From: Daphnia pulex
Taxonomy: Eukaryota; Arthropoda; Branchiopoda; Diplostraca; Daphniidae
Direction: 5' to 3'
Assembly (NCBI RefSeq): GCF_021134715.1
Contig: NC_060027.1
Location: forward strand, 4,092,001-4,156,000
Length of the DNA stretch: 64,000 nt
In this document: positions 31,501 through 44,274 of the stretch, one piece after another
How the letters are laid out: each line of letters opens with the position of its first letter
Position numbering within the stretch: position 1 is the first letter of the stretch
Program-made: the position numbers and the translations under genes
Notes under the pieces: generated by a model
What the model saw: only the letters and a program-made list of their open reading frames with translations
The model's database searches: none
What the model was told of the DNA's origin: nothing

Positions 31501-32631
31501 CTGAGCAGAGCCTGAGCATCTGTACATTTTGCCAAGATGTCGTCTCTTTTTCCTGTACCGTCTGTACGTTTTGTGAGAAACACTTCAGAACAAATCAGGT
31601 AAATATGCTCAACTTTTTAACTGTTAGACTTAGTTAGTTGGTGACTATGTCTTAACTTGCCTCTGTTGTAGAACTTAAGTTGTTTTCCTTCGAAAAGCTT
31701 GCTAGGTTCCTTTGCAACATTTATTCCGAAGGATTGTATAGTTAACTTTAACTTCTGTATTTTTGTCATTTGAGACACTGTGTCCTTGATAGTAATTGAT
31801 TTTTTTTTTTTTTTGTGAAAAACAGTCTGGTGAGGTCTGAGCTTCGTCGTGGCTGCCCAAAGTACACATGGATTTGATTCAGCCAGCTGGTAAAGGGTCT
31901 TCTTCTTCTTCCTCTTGCTACCTGTACTGCTGTGTGTCAAGAAACATGAACAACTGAAGTAATGATTTCAATCAACTTTCTAATTGTCTGGCTGATTCAA
32001 AAAGCTTGCTAACTGACACTGAGAGATTTCGTAGTTTAACTATACTTGTGTCATTTTTGTTATCGTCGCATGAGAATTAACTGCTTGATATAGTAATTGA
32101 TTTTTTTAAAGCAGGATTAATATCCAGTTAAAGTCTTAGCTTCTCCATCTTCATTTTTGTAGTTTAAATCACACATTTTGTTTTTGTTTCAACAATCAGC
32201 TACTGTTTTCAGAAACCACATAGAGTGTCATTAATTTGTCTTTTCATTGACAGCATTTCCATTGATGTTGAACATTAATTCAATTCATTTCGGTTATAGG
32301 TTTATCGTGTATGTTCGCGTAGTTGCTGTCCGCTGTGGTACGTTGTTGCGCGCAGCCTATGCCTTAGAAAGATCTTTCTGCATCAAATTCAATTGGCCGT
32401 TCCTTGGTGCTGCCGTGCTGGTGTCGTGTTACCGAAGTTGCATCATTATTTTGTTAAATTGTCATCGTGACTATGCAGTTTACCGTTTATAAGTTAAGAA
32501 GCAACAAAAACAAATATGGGATGCTTATGTCAAACAAATAATAAACATGTTTTCGGGGTTGGGAAAGGAATTTAAGGAAAGTGGAGATGTTTGAGGGGGG
32601 ATATTTCGAGTTTGGATAAAACACAGTTAAT

Positions 32632-32780
32632 TTATAACCCTACAAACATATCCCTACCAATTAATCTCCAAACCCACCAAATCTATACCTTCCAATTCTT
32701 CAGACCCCACAATCATACACCTACCAACCCTCAAATGTATACCCTAAACCACATAAACCAATGTTAAACCCTATGTCTGT
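32632..32780 (-). repeat. C/A-rich tract, right arm
   Basis: Mirror of the G/T-rich tract 27768-27916, with CCCTAAACC and CCTACCAACC-type repeats. Confidence 0.5.
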
Positions 32781-32889
32781 AATCAATAAAACATTATAAA
32801 TTAAATTAGCTTTTATTGTTTTTCTGTCATGTACAAAAATTAATAATTCAATAAACAGACCGTCCGATTCAAGACATTTTTCTTCTGTA

Positions 32890-33314
32890 CGAGTTTAAAC
32901 GCAACCCGCCACCACCGCTGCGGCAACGAGACAAAAAGCGATGTTTTAGTTTTGCGGAAATCTGCGTCAGTCAAGTTATAAATTTTTCAAACTCAAAATT
33001 TCTGTCGAATTTGCATCTAGTCTACTGGTGCAAATAGCGATCCTTGTGTTTGGTAGTTGAGAAGATGTTGTTTAAAAAACAAACAATGGTGAGTTTTTTG
33101 GGCTACTCAGAACACCCCATTGTTTGTTTTTTAAACAACCATTTTCTTAACTACCAAACACATGGAATCGCGATTTGCACTAATAGACTAGATGCAAAAT
33201 GCTACGCGAGTTGTTGAATTAGAAAAATTTGTATCTTGAATGATGCAGATTTCCGCAAAAAATAAACCATGGCTTTTTGTTTCATTGGGTAGTGGGTTGC
33301 TTTGTTTTAACTCG
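32890..33314. mobile_element. Foldback (MITE-like) element, right arm
   Basis: Mirror copy of 27231-27655 with the same outer and inner inverted repeats. Its coordinate sum with the left copy is constant at both ends (60545), so there is no net indel inside the element. Confidence 0.65.
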
Positions 33315-34039
33315 CACATGCAATTGTAGGTTTTGTCTACGGCCCCCAGAGATAGTATCTGGACCGAGAAGAAGAGAGAAGTACGAGGCCAGTTTTACTG
33401 GGGAGATGTAGTCATACTAGGCTTCCGGGTTAGACTCATGACCCTCCAAAAGTTTTCATCGGATCATGCGCCTTCCAAGTCCCCGTTCGACCAGAGCCCT
33501 CCCCTCCTCCTGGTTTCACAGCGGGTGAGTGACCACCGGCGGGCGTTGGTTAGTGGTTAGTTAGGGAAACAGGGCCACAGAAAAGAAGGGAGCCCACATA
33601 TGCACTTGTAATTTTGCTAACTACACAATTCATCAGTCTTGAATGACTGCATGCTCTCGTCGGTGTTCAGCAATGGATGAAGTCCACGATAAGTAGCGAA
33701 GGATTACCCTGTAAGCAGAAAGAACATTTATTTTGGATGACAATAATTTCAAAAAATTGAAGCAACAGAAAACAATACCTCAAATCAAGAGGGCCCGTTT
33801 AAGGAAGTAAAAATGGAGAATCAATGGTGGCAGCCAACGGTTAGCAAACAATGAATCGTATTGACTGCATAATCCTGTCCTTTTTCTTGAAATGACATAC
33901 GAGTTCTCATAAAGTCTGTAATTTCAATTTAGAAACCTGTAATTTGGAACCTGTAAATTACAAAAAAATAAGTCACCTTGTTTATAATTGGTGCCATCAA
34001 TGTTCTTGATATCCATGATCTAAAAGAATAATAAAACAT
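33315..34039. other. Right-arm region with the conserved open frame
   Basis: Mirror of 26516-27230. The + strand frame 33333-33560 translates identically to its left-arm counterpart. Confidence 0.35.
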
Positions 34040-34622
34040 TTATCAGTACACACTCGAAATTGTCTCTTAAACATTAGATAGACGTAAGTGCAGATCAATA
34101 CTTTTAAAATATATTAGACTGCCCACCAATCAGTTATCCAAGGTTCTCTAGAGGATGGAATGAGAGATTGGTCCATGCTGGGGTTGGTGATCTAGCAAAT
34201 CCAAAGTATACAGCCAATAATTAAGGTAAATCCTAATAAAACATGAGAAGAATCTATGTTTCAGCATGTAATAAAGCTAGTGTTGTTTGTTACCTGTATC
34301 ATTTCTATGGCACATTCAGTAGAATACAATGAGTTTGAACAAAATAGTTGACGGTAGGCTGCACGACTTTCACGTTTCCTCCTCTATAAGTTGATGAAAA
34401 ACAATAAGGTTATCCAACATGTACACGGAATAGAACACATCACCGACAAGCTACAGACGAAATCACTCGAATTTACCCATGAATTCCTTGGTAATTTTCG
34501 AAGAAAAGATAGCTTAAGTTTTGACAGCAAACCGCCATAAGCGATAAGCCCATAACTGACACAATCAACACGCCATCTGTTTGACACGTTTCAAAACTCA
34601 GTTTTTGAAGGACTGGTCTTAA
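34040..34622 (-). repeat. Dispersed 600-bp repeat, right arm, unit 2
   Basis: Mirror of 25918-26515. Confidence 0.7.
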
Positions 34623-34885
34623 AATACAAATAAAAACTTAATGTAGCATTTAAGATAGAATAAACATGAGATATGCCAGATCGATTACGTACCGTTGGAC
34701 GAGGAACAATCTTGTATACGCCGTTGTACTTGAGTGTTGATTACCGCTGTAATAGACCGATATGAGAGATGGCGAACCTGGAATGGAAAAATTTTGGCAT
34801 TTTAATAAAAATAGGGAATAAATTTAAGCCATAAGTAGTTCCAATGGAATTTTACCCGGTAGAATATCTGTTGTCCCTTCCGGCA

Positions 34886-35184
34886 AGAATATAGCGTCCG
34901 AATTTCGGTTAATTGTGTCGGTTAATTGTGGGGATGTTGGAGTCCAATGCTTTGCATGCGTTCAAACAAATAATGGCAAATTAGTGACACTAAACGGGCG
35001 AATTAAGTTCGTAATCCGTGTCTGACCATTTCGGCAGCTGTATTAAACTGGAGATCACTTTTAAAGATAGGGCAGCTGTTGCTGCTTCTTCTTCACTTAC
35101 GTATATTGGTTCAAAGGGCATCAGATTGACGATTACTTGAATATGGGCGGCCAACCCAAGCATTTGGCATCATCCATCTTTTAT
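34886..35184 (-). pseudogene. Possible coding remnant (right arm)
   Basis: Mirror of 25363-25660, with the frame around MPFEPIYVSEEEAATAALSL still recognisable. No domain recognised. Confidence 0.3.
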
Positions 35185-35301
35185 TTCTTTTTTGTGTAGT
35201 CTCTCAAGTATTGATTCCCCACCTGGTCTATGATTTGAAATCAAACTTAAGTTATCATGAAATTTTGAATGTGATGGCTGGTTATCTTCTTCTTGGTTTA
35301 C

Positions 35302-35555
35302 CTCAATTACTGACATCAACGCCTTGAGCCCTTGATGATTATAGTCATGATTGAACGCCTGGATATTATCGAGTCGTCTTTCCTGATTTTTACTCAGCTT
35401 ACCAACGTGGTTGTTGGTATTACTTGCGCCGAAGTAGTTTTCAACTTTGTAAAAGACTTCTCGAAGTGCTGCTTGTCATCGCGTACTGCTGGTTGTAGAA
35501 AGGGTGCCCGACGTGGAACCAACATTGATTGCGAGACAAACAAATAAAAACAAAT
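35302..35555 (-). pseudogene. Remnant of a secreted-protein gene (right arm)
   Basis: Mirror of the left-arm remnant. It carries a two-base insertion after NQQY (TACGCGATG versus TACGATG) that the left copy lacks, so the arms have acquired separate frame lesions in this stretch. Confidence 0.5.
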
Positions 35556-35634
35556 ATTTGACCAAGTCTGATGAATAAAGTAAGCCGTAACAACATGAAA
35601 AATTGAAATCTTGATCTAATAAATATTTCAATCA

Positions 35635-37635
35635 ATTTTATCTCAAATTTTATACTATTTTCTTTAAGTCTTAATCGTCTTAATTTTAAAAATAAAAATT
35701 ATTTAACGAAATTTAAAAATGTGCTAAATAAATTAAACTTAAAATCCAAACGTGATTGATCAATTGGAAGGGCTTGCCTGTAGCTTGAATCTTGATGTAG
35801 CTTCTATTCAGCAGCTATCTTTTGTCACGTCAAAATGAGTTTCTAGGTCAGCAAACAATCAAAACTATGTTTGTTTCAACTCCTAAACAGAAAAGAAATC
35901 AAATTTTAATAGAAAAATACGGCAAAATAGAAATCTGCGTTGGAAAAAATATTTTGCATGTGCAAAGTTTTGAACCACCGACATGATTGTAAGGTGAAGA
36001 CGTATCTCGCATCTTTTATTCAAAACAAAAGAAATTATTGAAAATATTAACAAAACGTTATCGGATGGGTCTGTTGAGGAATAGTCTGCATGCAACGGTT
36101 CAGGCTTTGATGAGGACCTATAACCCCTAACCTATACCTTAACCTAACACCCTATCCTAAACTAACAGCAGCAGCCGACCTCTCCCAAAGCCGTGACCGT
36201 GAGTTCCGAACCAGTATCTGCCACCCTGGCGACCAGATCCGACAACGTAGGCGCCGACGCCTTAACCATTAGGCTATCGGCGCCCAATGTTATCTTATTT
36301 TTGAAGCTAGTATTTTTAAAAACTTTATCTCAATCATACTATTTTACTTAAGCCTTCATTTAAAAAATCGAAATTATTCAACGAATTTAAAAAATGCGCC
36401 AAATAAATTAAACTTGAAATTACGACGAACTTGATTAATTAATTGGAATTGTGCTATTGCGCGATTAGGGCTATTGGGTAGCTTCAGCAACTATCTTCTC
36501 TCGCACCATAATGAGTTTCTACGTTACGAAACAATTACAACAACGTTTTTTCAGAATCTTAAACAGGAAAGAAATCTAAAATAAATTGCAAAATAGAAAT
36601 CTGAGTTAAAAAATTTTTTTTTTTCATATTTTAAGTTTTGAACCGCTGACTTTGATTGTTATATGACGACGTATCCCGCATTTGTCGTATTTTATTCAAA
36701 ACAAAAGGAAACATTGAAAATTTTAACAAAACGTTGTCGGATTTGGTCTAAGTATGGAACAATCTGCATACAACGGATCGGGTTTCTTATGCCGAAGGTT
36801 GCCAAGTAGCAGCTCCAACCCACTTTTAACTTTCAACCCCCCCTGAAGCCTTCGCACCGTGAGTTCCAACCAGTAACAGCCACCCTGGCGACCAAATCAA
36901 AGAACGCCGACGCCGATGCCTTATCCACTAACCCATCGGCGTCTATACTACTACTAATTTTTTTAAGCTAGTCTTTCTTTCTTTCAATTTTATCTCAATT
37001 ATACAACTTTCCCCCAAGCCTTAATTTGAAAATCGAAATTATTTTACGCATTTTAATAATGCGCTGATTAAGTTAAAAACTTAAAATCCATAATGAGCGT
37101 GATTGATTAATTAATTGGAAGGGCTTGTGTCGTGTGTACTGTGTAGCTTGGTGTAGCATTCAGTAGCTATCTTTTCTCGCGTCAAAATGAGTTTCTACTT
37201 TCTGAAACAATTACAACATAATGTTTTTCATATCCTAAGCGGAAAAGTAATCGATTTAAACAACAAAATGGAAATCTGTGTTGGAAAAAAGTTTTGCATG
37301 TGCAAAGTTTTGAACCACTGACATGATTCTAAGGTGACGACGCATCCCATATTTGCCGTCTTTATTCAAAACGAAAGGAAATATTGAAAATTCTAACAAA
37401 ACGTTATCGAATTGGGTCTGAGGAACAATCTGCATGCAACGGATCGAGTTTCTTATGCCGAAGGTTGCCAAGTAGCAGTTCGATCCCGCTTTTAACCGCC
37501 AACCCCCCCTGAAGCCGTCACCGTGAGTTCCAACCAGTATCAGCCACCCTGGCGACCAGATCCTGATAAACGCCGACGCCGATGCCTTATCCACTAACCC
37601 ATCGGCGTCTATGAGTACCTAATTTTTTAAGCTAG
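35635..37635 (-). repeat. Three tandem tRNA-derived SINE-like units, right arm
   Basis: Mirror of 22915-24905. Heads lie near 36284, 36946 and 37610 on the minus strand. Unit order and spacing are preserved. Confidence 0.65.
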
Positions 37636-38484
37636 TGCTTTTTATCAATTTGATCTCATTTACACTAAAACACAATTCCTTTCAACTTAGTTCTTTTACA
37701 CATTTTATAATTGAATATTCCTTGACTACCTAAATCAGATACCTAATATCAAAATACAATTTAAGAAAGTTTAACTGTTAGTTTTCGATATCGCAGAATA
37801 ACATATAACCGAGCCACTCTGAACCTTTTTTTTTTGTGAGAGGGGTCAATTCCAACATGAAACACCCTTCCCCCATTCCATTTTCTGGGAAACTACTGAT
37901 TGCATTCAAAGCTATAAGCACCGTGAATCACAGGATGGATCAAGTTACTTAAATTTGGGTCTTAATTGAGGGAAAACGGAGGAGGGACCAGAAAAAGACA
38001 ACAAACGTGAATTATTTTTGAACTTAATCCAACACTCTATCAAAACTACTTCTCAACAACTAAATGCTTGGTGAGGCCTGGTTAGCTTTAAAAATACCCA
38101 ATTTAGAAGCAAATACTACAATTCCTTTCTTCGCGACGCATAGCCGCGAAAAAAAAAAAATGTCCGCATATTTCTTCTTGTTCCATTTACATTTCGTAGT
38201 AGCTCTTCTGCTAATCGAAAGTCAAAATCGGAAACCAGAGATGGAGAGCCATTTCGAGTGGTGAGAACAGGATGACTTAAAGGACTTAAATACTTAAAGA
38301 TACCAGTCAGGTTTTGATGCATTTTATCCGTTAAATGCGAACACAATGAGAAACGGGTGTAAAAACAGAGCTCTTACAGCATCACGAGCGACGTTCAAAT
38401 AGGCTTCATGCAAGGATTGCTTGGAATCGGCGTAGTTGATAGTAAAAACAATTTACTGGTGTTTTTAATTATGATTCGATTGGA

Positions 38485-38815
38485 TTGGGACTTACGTGGA
38501 ACATGGTGGAGACGGCGGCGATACGGATCTCGGTGGTCTCACTGGCATTGAGGATCAGGCGGAGAACAGCAGAAAGGAACGTTGTTGCGGTTAACTGCAG
38601 CGATGGGCTGCAGAGAGAAGATGACGTGGGGGCAGACGGCGTGAGGAACGGAGCCGCTCCGACGTGAGGAATAAGACGCCCAATGGCAGGGATAAAGTTG
38701 GTGTTGGGCGGAGTGCTCAAGGCAACGATCATCTCAGGGTGGGTCTTTGCCAGTCCGTCGTTCCAATGCCAAAACCGGATGGACTCCTGGATGGACGTCT
38801 TCCGGTCAATAGTTG
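38485..38815 (-). pseudogene. Decayed lipid-transfer-like fragment (right arm)
   Basis: Mirror of 21742-22064. It keeps the SETTEIRIAAVSTMFH segment that is broken in the left arm, but has a one-base insertion in the AVNRNKF region. Complementary damage shows that both copies are non-functional. Confidence 0.35.
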
Positions 38816-38839
38816 TTGTTGTTGTTGTTCTCATTAAAT

Positions 38840-39490
38840 AGTTGTCAGTATTACAACGAAATTGCCTCTTAAACATTTGATAGGTGTAAGCGCAGATCAA
38901 TACTTTAAATACATATTAGACTGCAATAAAGACAAGTGAACTTATACATGAAACCACTGATCAGTGATGATCAGTTATCCAAAGTATTCTAGAAGATGGA
39001 ATGAGAGCTTGGTACATGCCAGGGTTGGTGAACGAGCAAGTCCAATACAAACAGCAGATAATTGTGATGAATCCTAATAAAAGATGAGAAGAATATATGT
39101 CGTGATGTGATGTGTAATATATGTTTCAGAAATATAAAGCTAGTGTTGGTTGTTACCTGTATAATTCCGATGGAACATTCAGCAGAATACAGTGATTTTG
39201 AACAAAATAGTTGATGGTATAGGCGGCACCACTTTCACGTTTCCTCGACTCTAAGTTGATGAAAAACATTAAGGTTATTCAACATATACACGGAATAGAA
39301 CATCACCGACAAGTTACAGACGAAATCACTCGAGTTCACCTATGAATTCATTGGTAATTTTCGAAGAAAAGATAGCTTAACTTTTGACAGCAAACCGCAA
39401 TAAGCCATAACTGACAAAATAAGTGACACAATCAACAGGCAATCTATTTGTCACTCTTTCTCAAAACTCAGTATTTGAAGCACTGGTCTT
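38840..39490 (-). repeat. Dispersed 600-bp repeat, right arm, unit 1
   Basis: Mirror of 21073-21735. Confidence 0.7.
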
Positions 39491-41976
39491 AAGATATACT
39501 CACAAAACTTGAAAAGCGCATGATTGAAAGTCAATGTTTGAGTTCAGCAACCTCTCCTCAGTTTCACGTCAATGAAACGGCGGTGAACTCTTGAACTGAA
39601 ACGAGAACGGAGATTTAATTACAAGTTAATAATTAAATGAGACTGTGCATCGAGCATTACCTCAACGCCGGTACATGTAGCTAGCAAGAGACGACAACAT
39701 TCAGCCGATAAAATATGCCTGACAGTCATCATGCAACATCGGCTATTTTGCCCAACTGTTCAACACTGCATGGACACCAACATAGGCAAATGACACATTG
39801 AAGTATGATGTGGAACTGTAAGTCTGCACAAGCTCCATTTCAACAGCCGCTGCTGCTGGAAGTTTGTTGCATGCTTTTCATTTGGAGGTGGGAAATGCCG
39901 TGAATGGAAGAAATAATGTATTAGTAAAACTATCAACAATAAACACTTTAGAAGTGTTGGTAACTGAGAAAAATATACATACAAATCTACACTGAGGTTG
40001 TGAATAATACCAGACATGTAGAAACTTGTTGTGAAAACTGGTATAATCCACAAATATGGCCTGCTGAAGCAGCAGAACATACACTCAATATCTAAGAATT
40101 GAATTACAGGCATGTGTAATAAACTATGGTAATCACTACAGAAGACTTGCTTGCATATCAAATTGAAGTTGAATATGTTTCGTGAATACCTGCAACAGCA
40201 ACGAAAACTCGAACACAGCTAGGACAAATCATAACTTTTGACATTCGTTCGCCATGAAGAGATCAACAACATCAATCGCCATCTAGTGTTCATAATCGAC
40301 ACTTCATTGTATTGTGTACCGGATTTACCGAGAGGAAGCAAACTCTTTTAGGTACGAGCGGATGTCATAGCGTCCGTTGTACCAACATAAGGTCCTATCC
40401 TGGTCAATCATAAGGTCCTATCCTACAACCTAAGGTCCTGACGGGATCGTGATCATGACAAGCCATCATCTGTATGGTATATTCGGCGTAAAGTGTCGTA
40501 CACCGATCCCAGTGGATTAAGAGGCAGTTTCCATTTTATAAGGCATTCAGAAATGGAATTGGAACAGGCCGGAACAGGCTCTCAAATCTCTCGGCTGGTC
40601 GTGTTCTATGCAAAAAGGGATGACAAATAAAATCCATAATTTCACCTAGGCTACCGAACACAGTAGAAAATTGATTTACCAGCTAGACTTGTTCTTTCAT
40701 GTAAAATTATGCTACGTGCGCCAATTCGCGGGCCAATTCGTTTGCCAGTTTGCCAAGGCTGACGTAGGCCTACTGTGTGCGTCTCTGTTAAGATGGTGTG
40801 AGGCTGCTGTGGAAAGCTTGAGAGAAATAATATTAGCCGTTATTTAGACTGATCAAATTGTTGATGTTAGTTAGCGTATCGTCTGTTACGCGACAACTGA
40901 CAGTCTGATGAACAGACACACACTCGCAAGCGATAACCATTGTTAGCTACCTGCGTGCTGTTTGCGATTTTTTTTGTTCTTTCAAAAATCAAAATAGCAT
41001 AAAGACCTATAAAAGTTTGGAAAAATAAACATAATTACATTATATTAAATCTACAAACGAAAATATCCTTTTCATTAAGAAGTTAGTAAGGACTTAAGGT
41101 TTAGTTCAAATTATGTACAATGGGCTTTGCACTGCATGGCTACATCATGTCGAGCATCGCGGGGCGCACTTAAAAAAATAAATAAAATAGTCTACACCCT
41201 TGAAACATTTTATAACATAAATTCCGCCTTGAATTCCGCATTCCGTAGAAGGAAGGATTCGTTCGCATAACGTTTGAGTTCCTGGATGGAAGCGGCAAAG
41301 CGGCTTTGCGTTATTAGTATTAGCATTGTACGCACATTGGAGTCTGATTCATGTGAGCTGTTTGTCGTTAATTCCATGACGAAAAGCGGAAGGAAAACCG
41401 TAAAATGAGATAAAAGATATTGGAATTGTCGGCTAATTATTTTAAAACTGGTTAACCTCGGCCTTGTTATTTACTATCTGGCTTTTTTTTTTTGTAATGT
41501 ATGGTTCACAATTGCTTTGGTGCATGGGAAGTAAACAACTCACTTGGAAACCGTGTTATCGTTACGGCATATAGTGAATTTGAAAGCAATTAACTCTTTC
41601 ATAATACGCTATTTATATATTTAATTCATCGTGTCCGCAGCTTGAAGTGAAAGTACATACGGATACAAAAACAACCCAACCGGAACTTGTATGTTGAAAG
41701 TCGTCTGATTTAATAGGTACGCCAAAACAGATCTTATTTGCATTTCTTTGTAGGAACTTTTACATTGTGAACTTTTTGCATAAATCCAGTCTAATTCAGA
41801 ACAAGTTTTTAACGGTAAACTAAAATTGTTGAAATTGTTTTGATTCACTTTTATGCAAGAATAAAGATTATTCGGATGAAATTTCAACCAAGATTTTAAC
41901 ATTTGTCAAACAGTAACAGAAAATTAATTTTGTCTTGACATTATACTATTACAGCAACTCGGCATCGCACACTAAT
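39491..41976. other. Right-arm non-coding region
   Basis: Mirror of 18613-21072. No supported gene; the 133-codon frame 39760-40161 (-) is doubtful. Confidence 0.4.
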
Positions 41977-42818
41977 ATGAATCGAGATCGCCTTTTGAAG
42001 GTAGTTGTCGTGGGTGATAATGAAGTGGGGAAAAATTGCATTTTCACCAAGTTCAAGGAGAGTTTCAGAAAAATACCTCTAGAGCATGAGCCAACTTCGT
42101 GAGTTATATTTACTTCACAATATAATGCGATCTATTCTTGATGGCGATTTCTAAATAATGCTTGCCTTATTATTTTTCAGATTTGATAATTTTTCAAAAT
42201 TAATTGAAGTGGATGGGATTATTTACCATTTATCTGTATCGTACACTACCAACTCCACAGGCTGCGACGAGTTGCGCATTCTCTCCTATCCCAATGTAAT
42301 TTGGCTACGTTCTACGTAATATTTTATGATTAGGTCTAATTCTTTCTTTTTTCAAAGACGGACGTGTTTCTGCTTTGTTACGCGATTGATAATCGACAGT
42401 CTTTTGAAAATATCTCATCAAAATGGATTCCCGAGTTGAAGCTTCATAGTCCTCACACGCCAATCGTTCTAGTCGGTATGTGTAACAACATCAAAACGAG
42501 CCCTATGTGATTGAATAATTATTCACTCCAATATTTATAGCAACAAAGAAAGATAAGCGGAACAAAAAAGATGCCGATGCAAACTATGTATGAATATTCT
42601 ATTTCTTTTTGTTGTGGTCACACAGCACAGTCAACAGTATAATATCCCTTCCATTCAAGGTCTCCTACGCCGAAGGGGCAGCAATCAGCAAATACATGAG
42701 CGCTTTTGTCGAGTGCTCGGTCAAGACGGGAGAGAATTTAAGAGCGGTCTTCCGAGAGGCTGTTCGGGTGGCACTAGATAAACCCAAGGTTACATTAATT
42801 AAGTGTAGTCTTCTATAA
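41977..42818 (+). CDS. Atypical Rho-like small GTPase, right-arm copy
   Basis: Exons 41977-42098, 42181-42295, 42358-42475, 42541-42587 and 42660-42818 join into 186 aa. Every exon has exactly the same length as in the left-arm copy (122, 115, 118, 47 and 159 bases). It has the same altered P-loop (GDNEVGKN), no DTAGQ, TKKD at 120-123 and the CaaX box CSLL at 183-186. Residues 41, 66 and 110 are Ser. Cys110 in the left copy matches the H-C-P..P pattern usual in Rho proteins, so this copy has diverged further. Membrane attachment through a geranylgeranyl group is predicted. Nucleotide hydrolysis is unlikely, and function is inferred only. Confidence 0.8.
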
Positions 42819-43201
42819 TAACAAAGAACAAATGACTACTATCACACTGATAGACCCAGTTTTTTCTAAAAAGGTAATCAATGAGCTTGATTGCTCAAAG
42901 AGGTTTTCGTCAGTTTCAGACGATAATACCGGTTTAATACTAGAATCACCAAATTGCCTGTTTAATTGTTTCGATTTGCGTAATCGCTTACCGTATACGC
43001 TTATTGACATTTCTTTCGTTGAAATAATATCGTACAAGCCCTGCTGTACAATTTAATAAAAGTTTACAGTTTGCGCGTCTATAACTCTGTATTCTACAAA
43101 CTGCTTGTTTAAAAGTATTTCAGTACCTATACATTTAACGGCCCAAAATTTGAAATTGATACAATGACAGTCCCAATATTTTCCCCTTCAAACGCTAAGA
43201 A

Positions 43202-43388
43202 TCAATTTGTAGCAGATGTTGCGGTTTGGTCGGTGCTCGGCGGTTTAGTAAGTATGGCGTTGAGCGGACGGATAAAATGGAAACCCAAACCTTCGAAAAA
43301 CTTGGTGGAAGCCGTGTTGCCGACGACAATGTTGACGAACGGGAGAAAGCCGGACTGGGCCATTCGCTTGGACATGTAAAGTGTCACC
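43202..43388 (-). pseudogene. 3' fragment of GNAT copy F
   Basis: Encodes the last 61 residues of GNAT F (from VTLYMSKRMAQSGFLPFVN to TDQTATSATN and the same stop), with a few substitutions, and has no homology upstream of 43388. The residues before VTLYM in this frame (KRRGNGKKLQICSPKKDESV) are unrelated. It is a truncation product of the inverted duplication, not a gene. Confidence 0.85.
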
Positions 43389-44206
43389 ACACTCTCGTCC
43401 TTTTTCGGGCTACATATTTGTAGCTTTTTCCCATTTCCCCTCCGTTTCAAAACTTCATAGAAATAAATAGCACGATTTTGTATTGAGCGATATATTAATA
43501 ATTCTGGTTTGCTATATAGATGATAACTTGGAAGTTTGTGGATGACAACCGGAAGTGTGTATATCCGCCCACATACACTCGGTGCTGCTGTATAGAGAGT
43601 CCCATACTTTACACATCAGCGGCGAAAAGGTTAAATAATAAATAAAACAATATAAGTCTTCCCTGATGCACTGTTGTATAGCTACACTGATGGAGAAAAG
43701 AGAGAAAGAAAAGAGCAGAGAGAAACTTGATCTTTATTACACCGATGCTGCTGCTGCTGATACTGGGTCGTTGCATTTTTCACTAACCTACGTCTCATCA
43801 TGGAGGGGTACGAAATTATTTGTTGTGCAATTTGAATTCAATTATTAATTAATTTAATTTAATTATATTAACACCCCTACGAAGCCCCCAAATGCTTTTG
43901 CCCTTCAACGATCGCTTGCATCATCAGTCGGAATGGCAATGAAGCAGCAACACAAGATGGCGCAACATTGGTCCATGCACGCATCGCATATAGGGATATA
44001 ACTGAAGCTACTATTTTATTTTCTATTCGATTTTGCATATTTGTTTTTCAAATTATGTGTGAAATTAATTTTGAATAAAATGCGAAAAATAACTGATTGA
44101 CTGAACATGTCAACTCCTGCTAATTTCCATTTGAGATTTTGATCGTAAATGACGAAAAATCAGAAGACGGGAGGTTTGCAGTGCAACCAAAAGTCTACAG
44201 CATATA
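43389..44206. other. Spacer between the inverted repeat and the RING gene
   Basis: AT-rich; contains the first copy of a 44-bp direct repeat (43473-43516) and a short CTG/CTGCTG stretch near 43747. No supported gene. Confidence 0.4.
43473..43516 (+). repeat. 44-bp direct repeat, copy 1
   Basis: Nearly identical to 45667-45710 (CGATTTTGTATTGAGCGATA then ATTAATAATTCTGGTTTGC). The pair brackets the RING gene. Confidence 0.75.
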
Positions 44207-44212
44207 TATAAA
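44207..44212 (+). promoter_or_regulatory. TATA box of the RING gene
   Basis: TATAAA at the end of a TATATATAAA run, 63 bases before the ATG. This leaves a short leader of about 30-35 bases. Confidence 0.55.
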
Positions 44213-44274
44213 GGCAACAGCGAGATATGGCGAAAACAATATTCCGTATAGAGCTTTCATGTTAGAAAACCAAC

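Larger units (their letters stand above)
28592..31970. other. Spacer of the giant inverted repeat
   Basis: Single-copy 3.4 kb between the arms. Contents in order: mRpS35 pseudogene, inverted TTTCGGCAC element 1, about 890 bases of AT-rich DNA with no supported gene (30419-31305), TTTCGGCAC element 2, and about 470 bases ending at the right arm. The last part includes a Cys-rich frame (CTFC..C..CTFCEKHF, about 31520-31600) ending at a GTAAAT donor, too short to assign. Confidence 0.6.
31971..43388 (-). repeat. Giant inverted repeat, right arm (11.4 kb)
   Basis: Reverse complement of 17201-28591 with scattered substitutions and small indels. The outer end at 43388 falls in a fragment of GNAT F exon 4 whose 5' part is missing, so this arm is best read as the derived copy. 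Confidence 0.92.

Noticed and set aside
31617..31940. 107-codon minus-strand Lys-rich frame
   Set aside because: Includes a long A/T homopolymer and no recognised motif.
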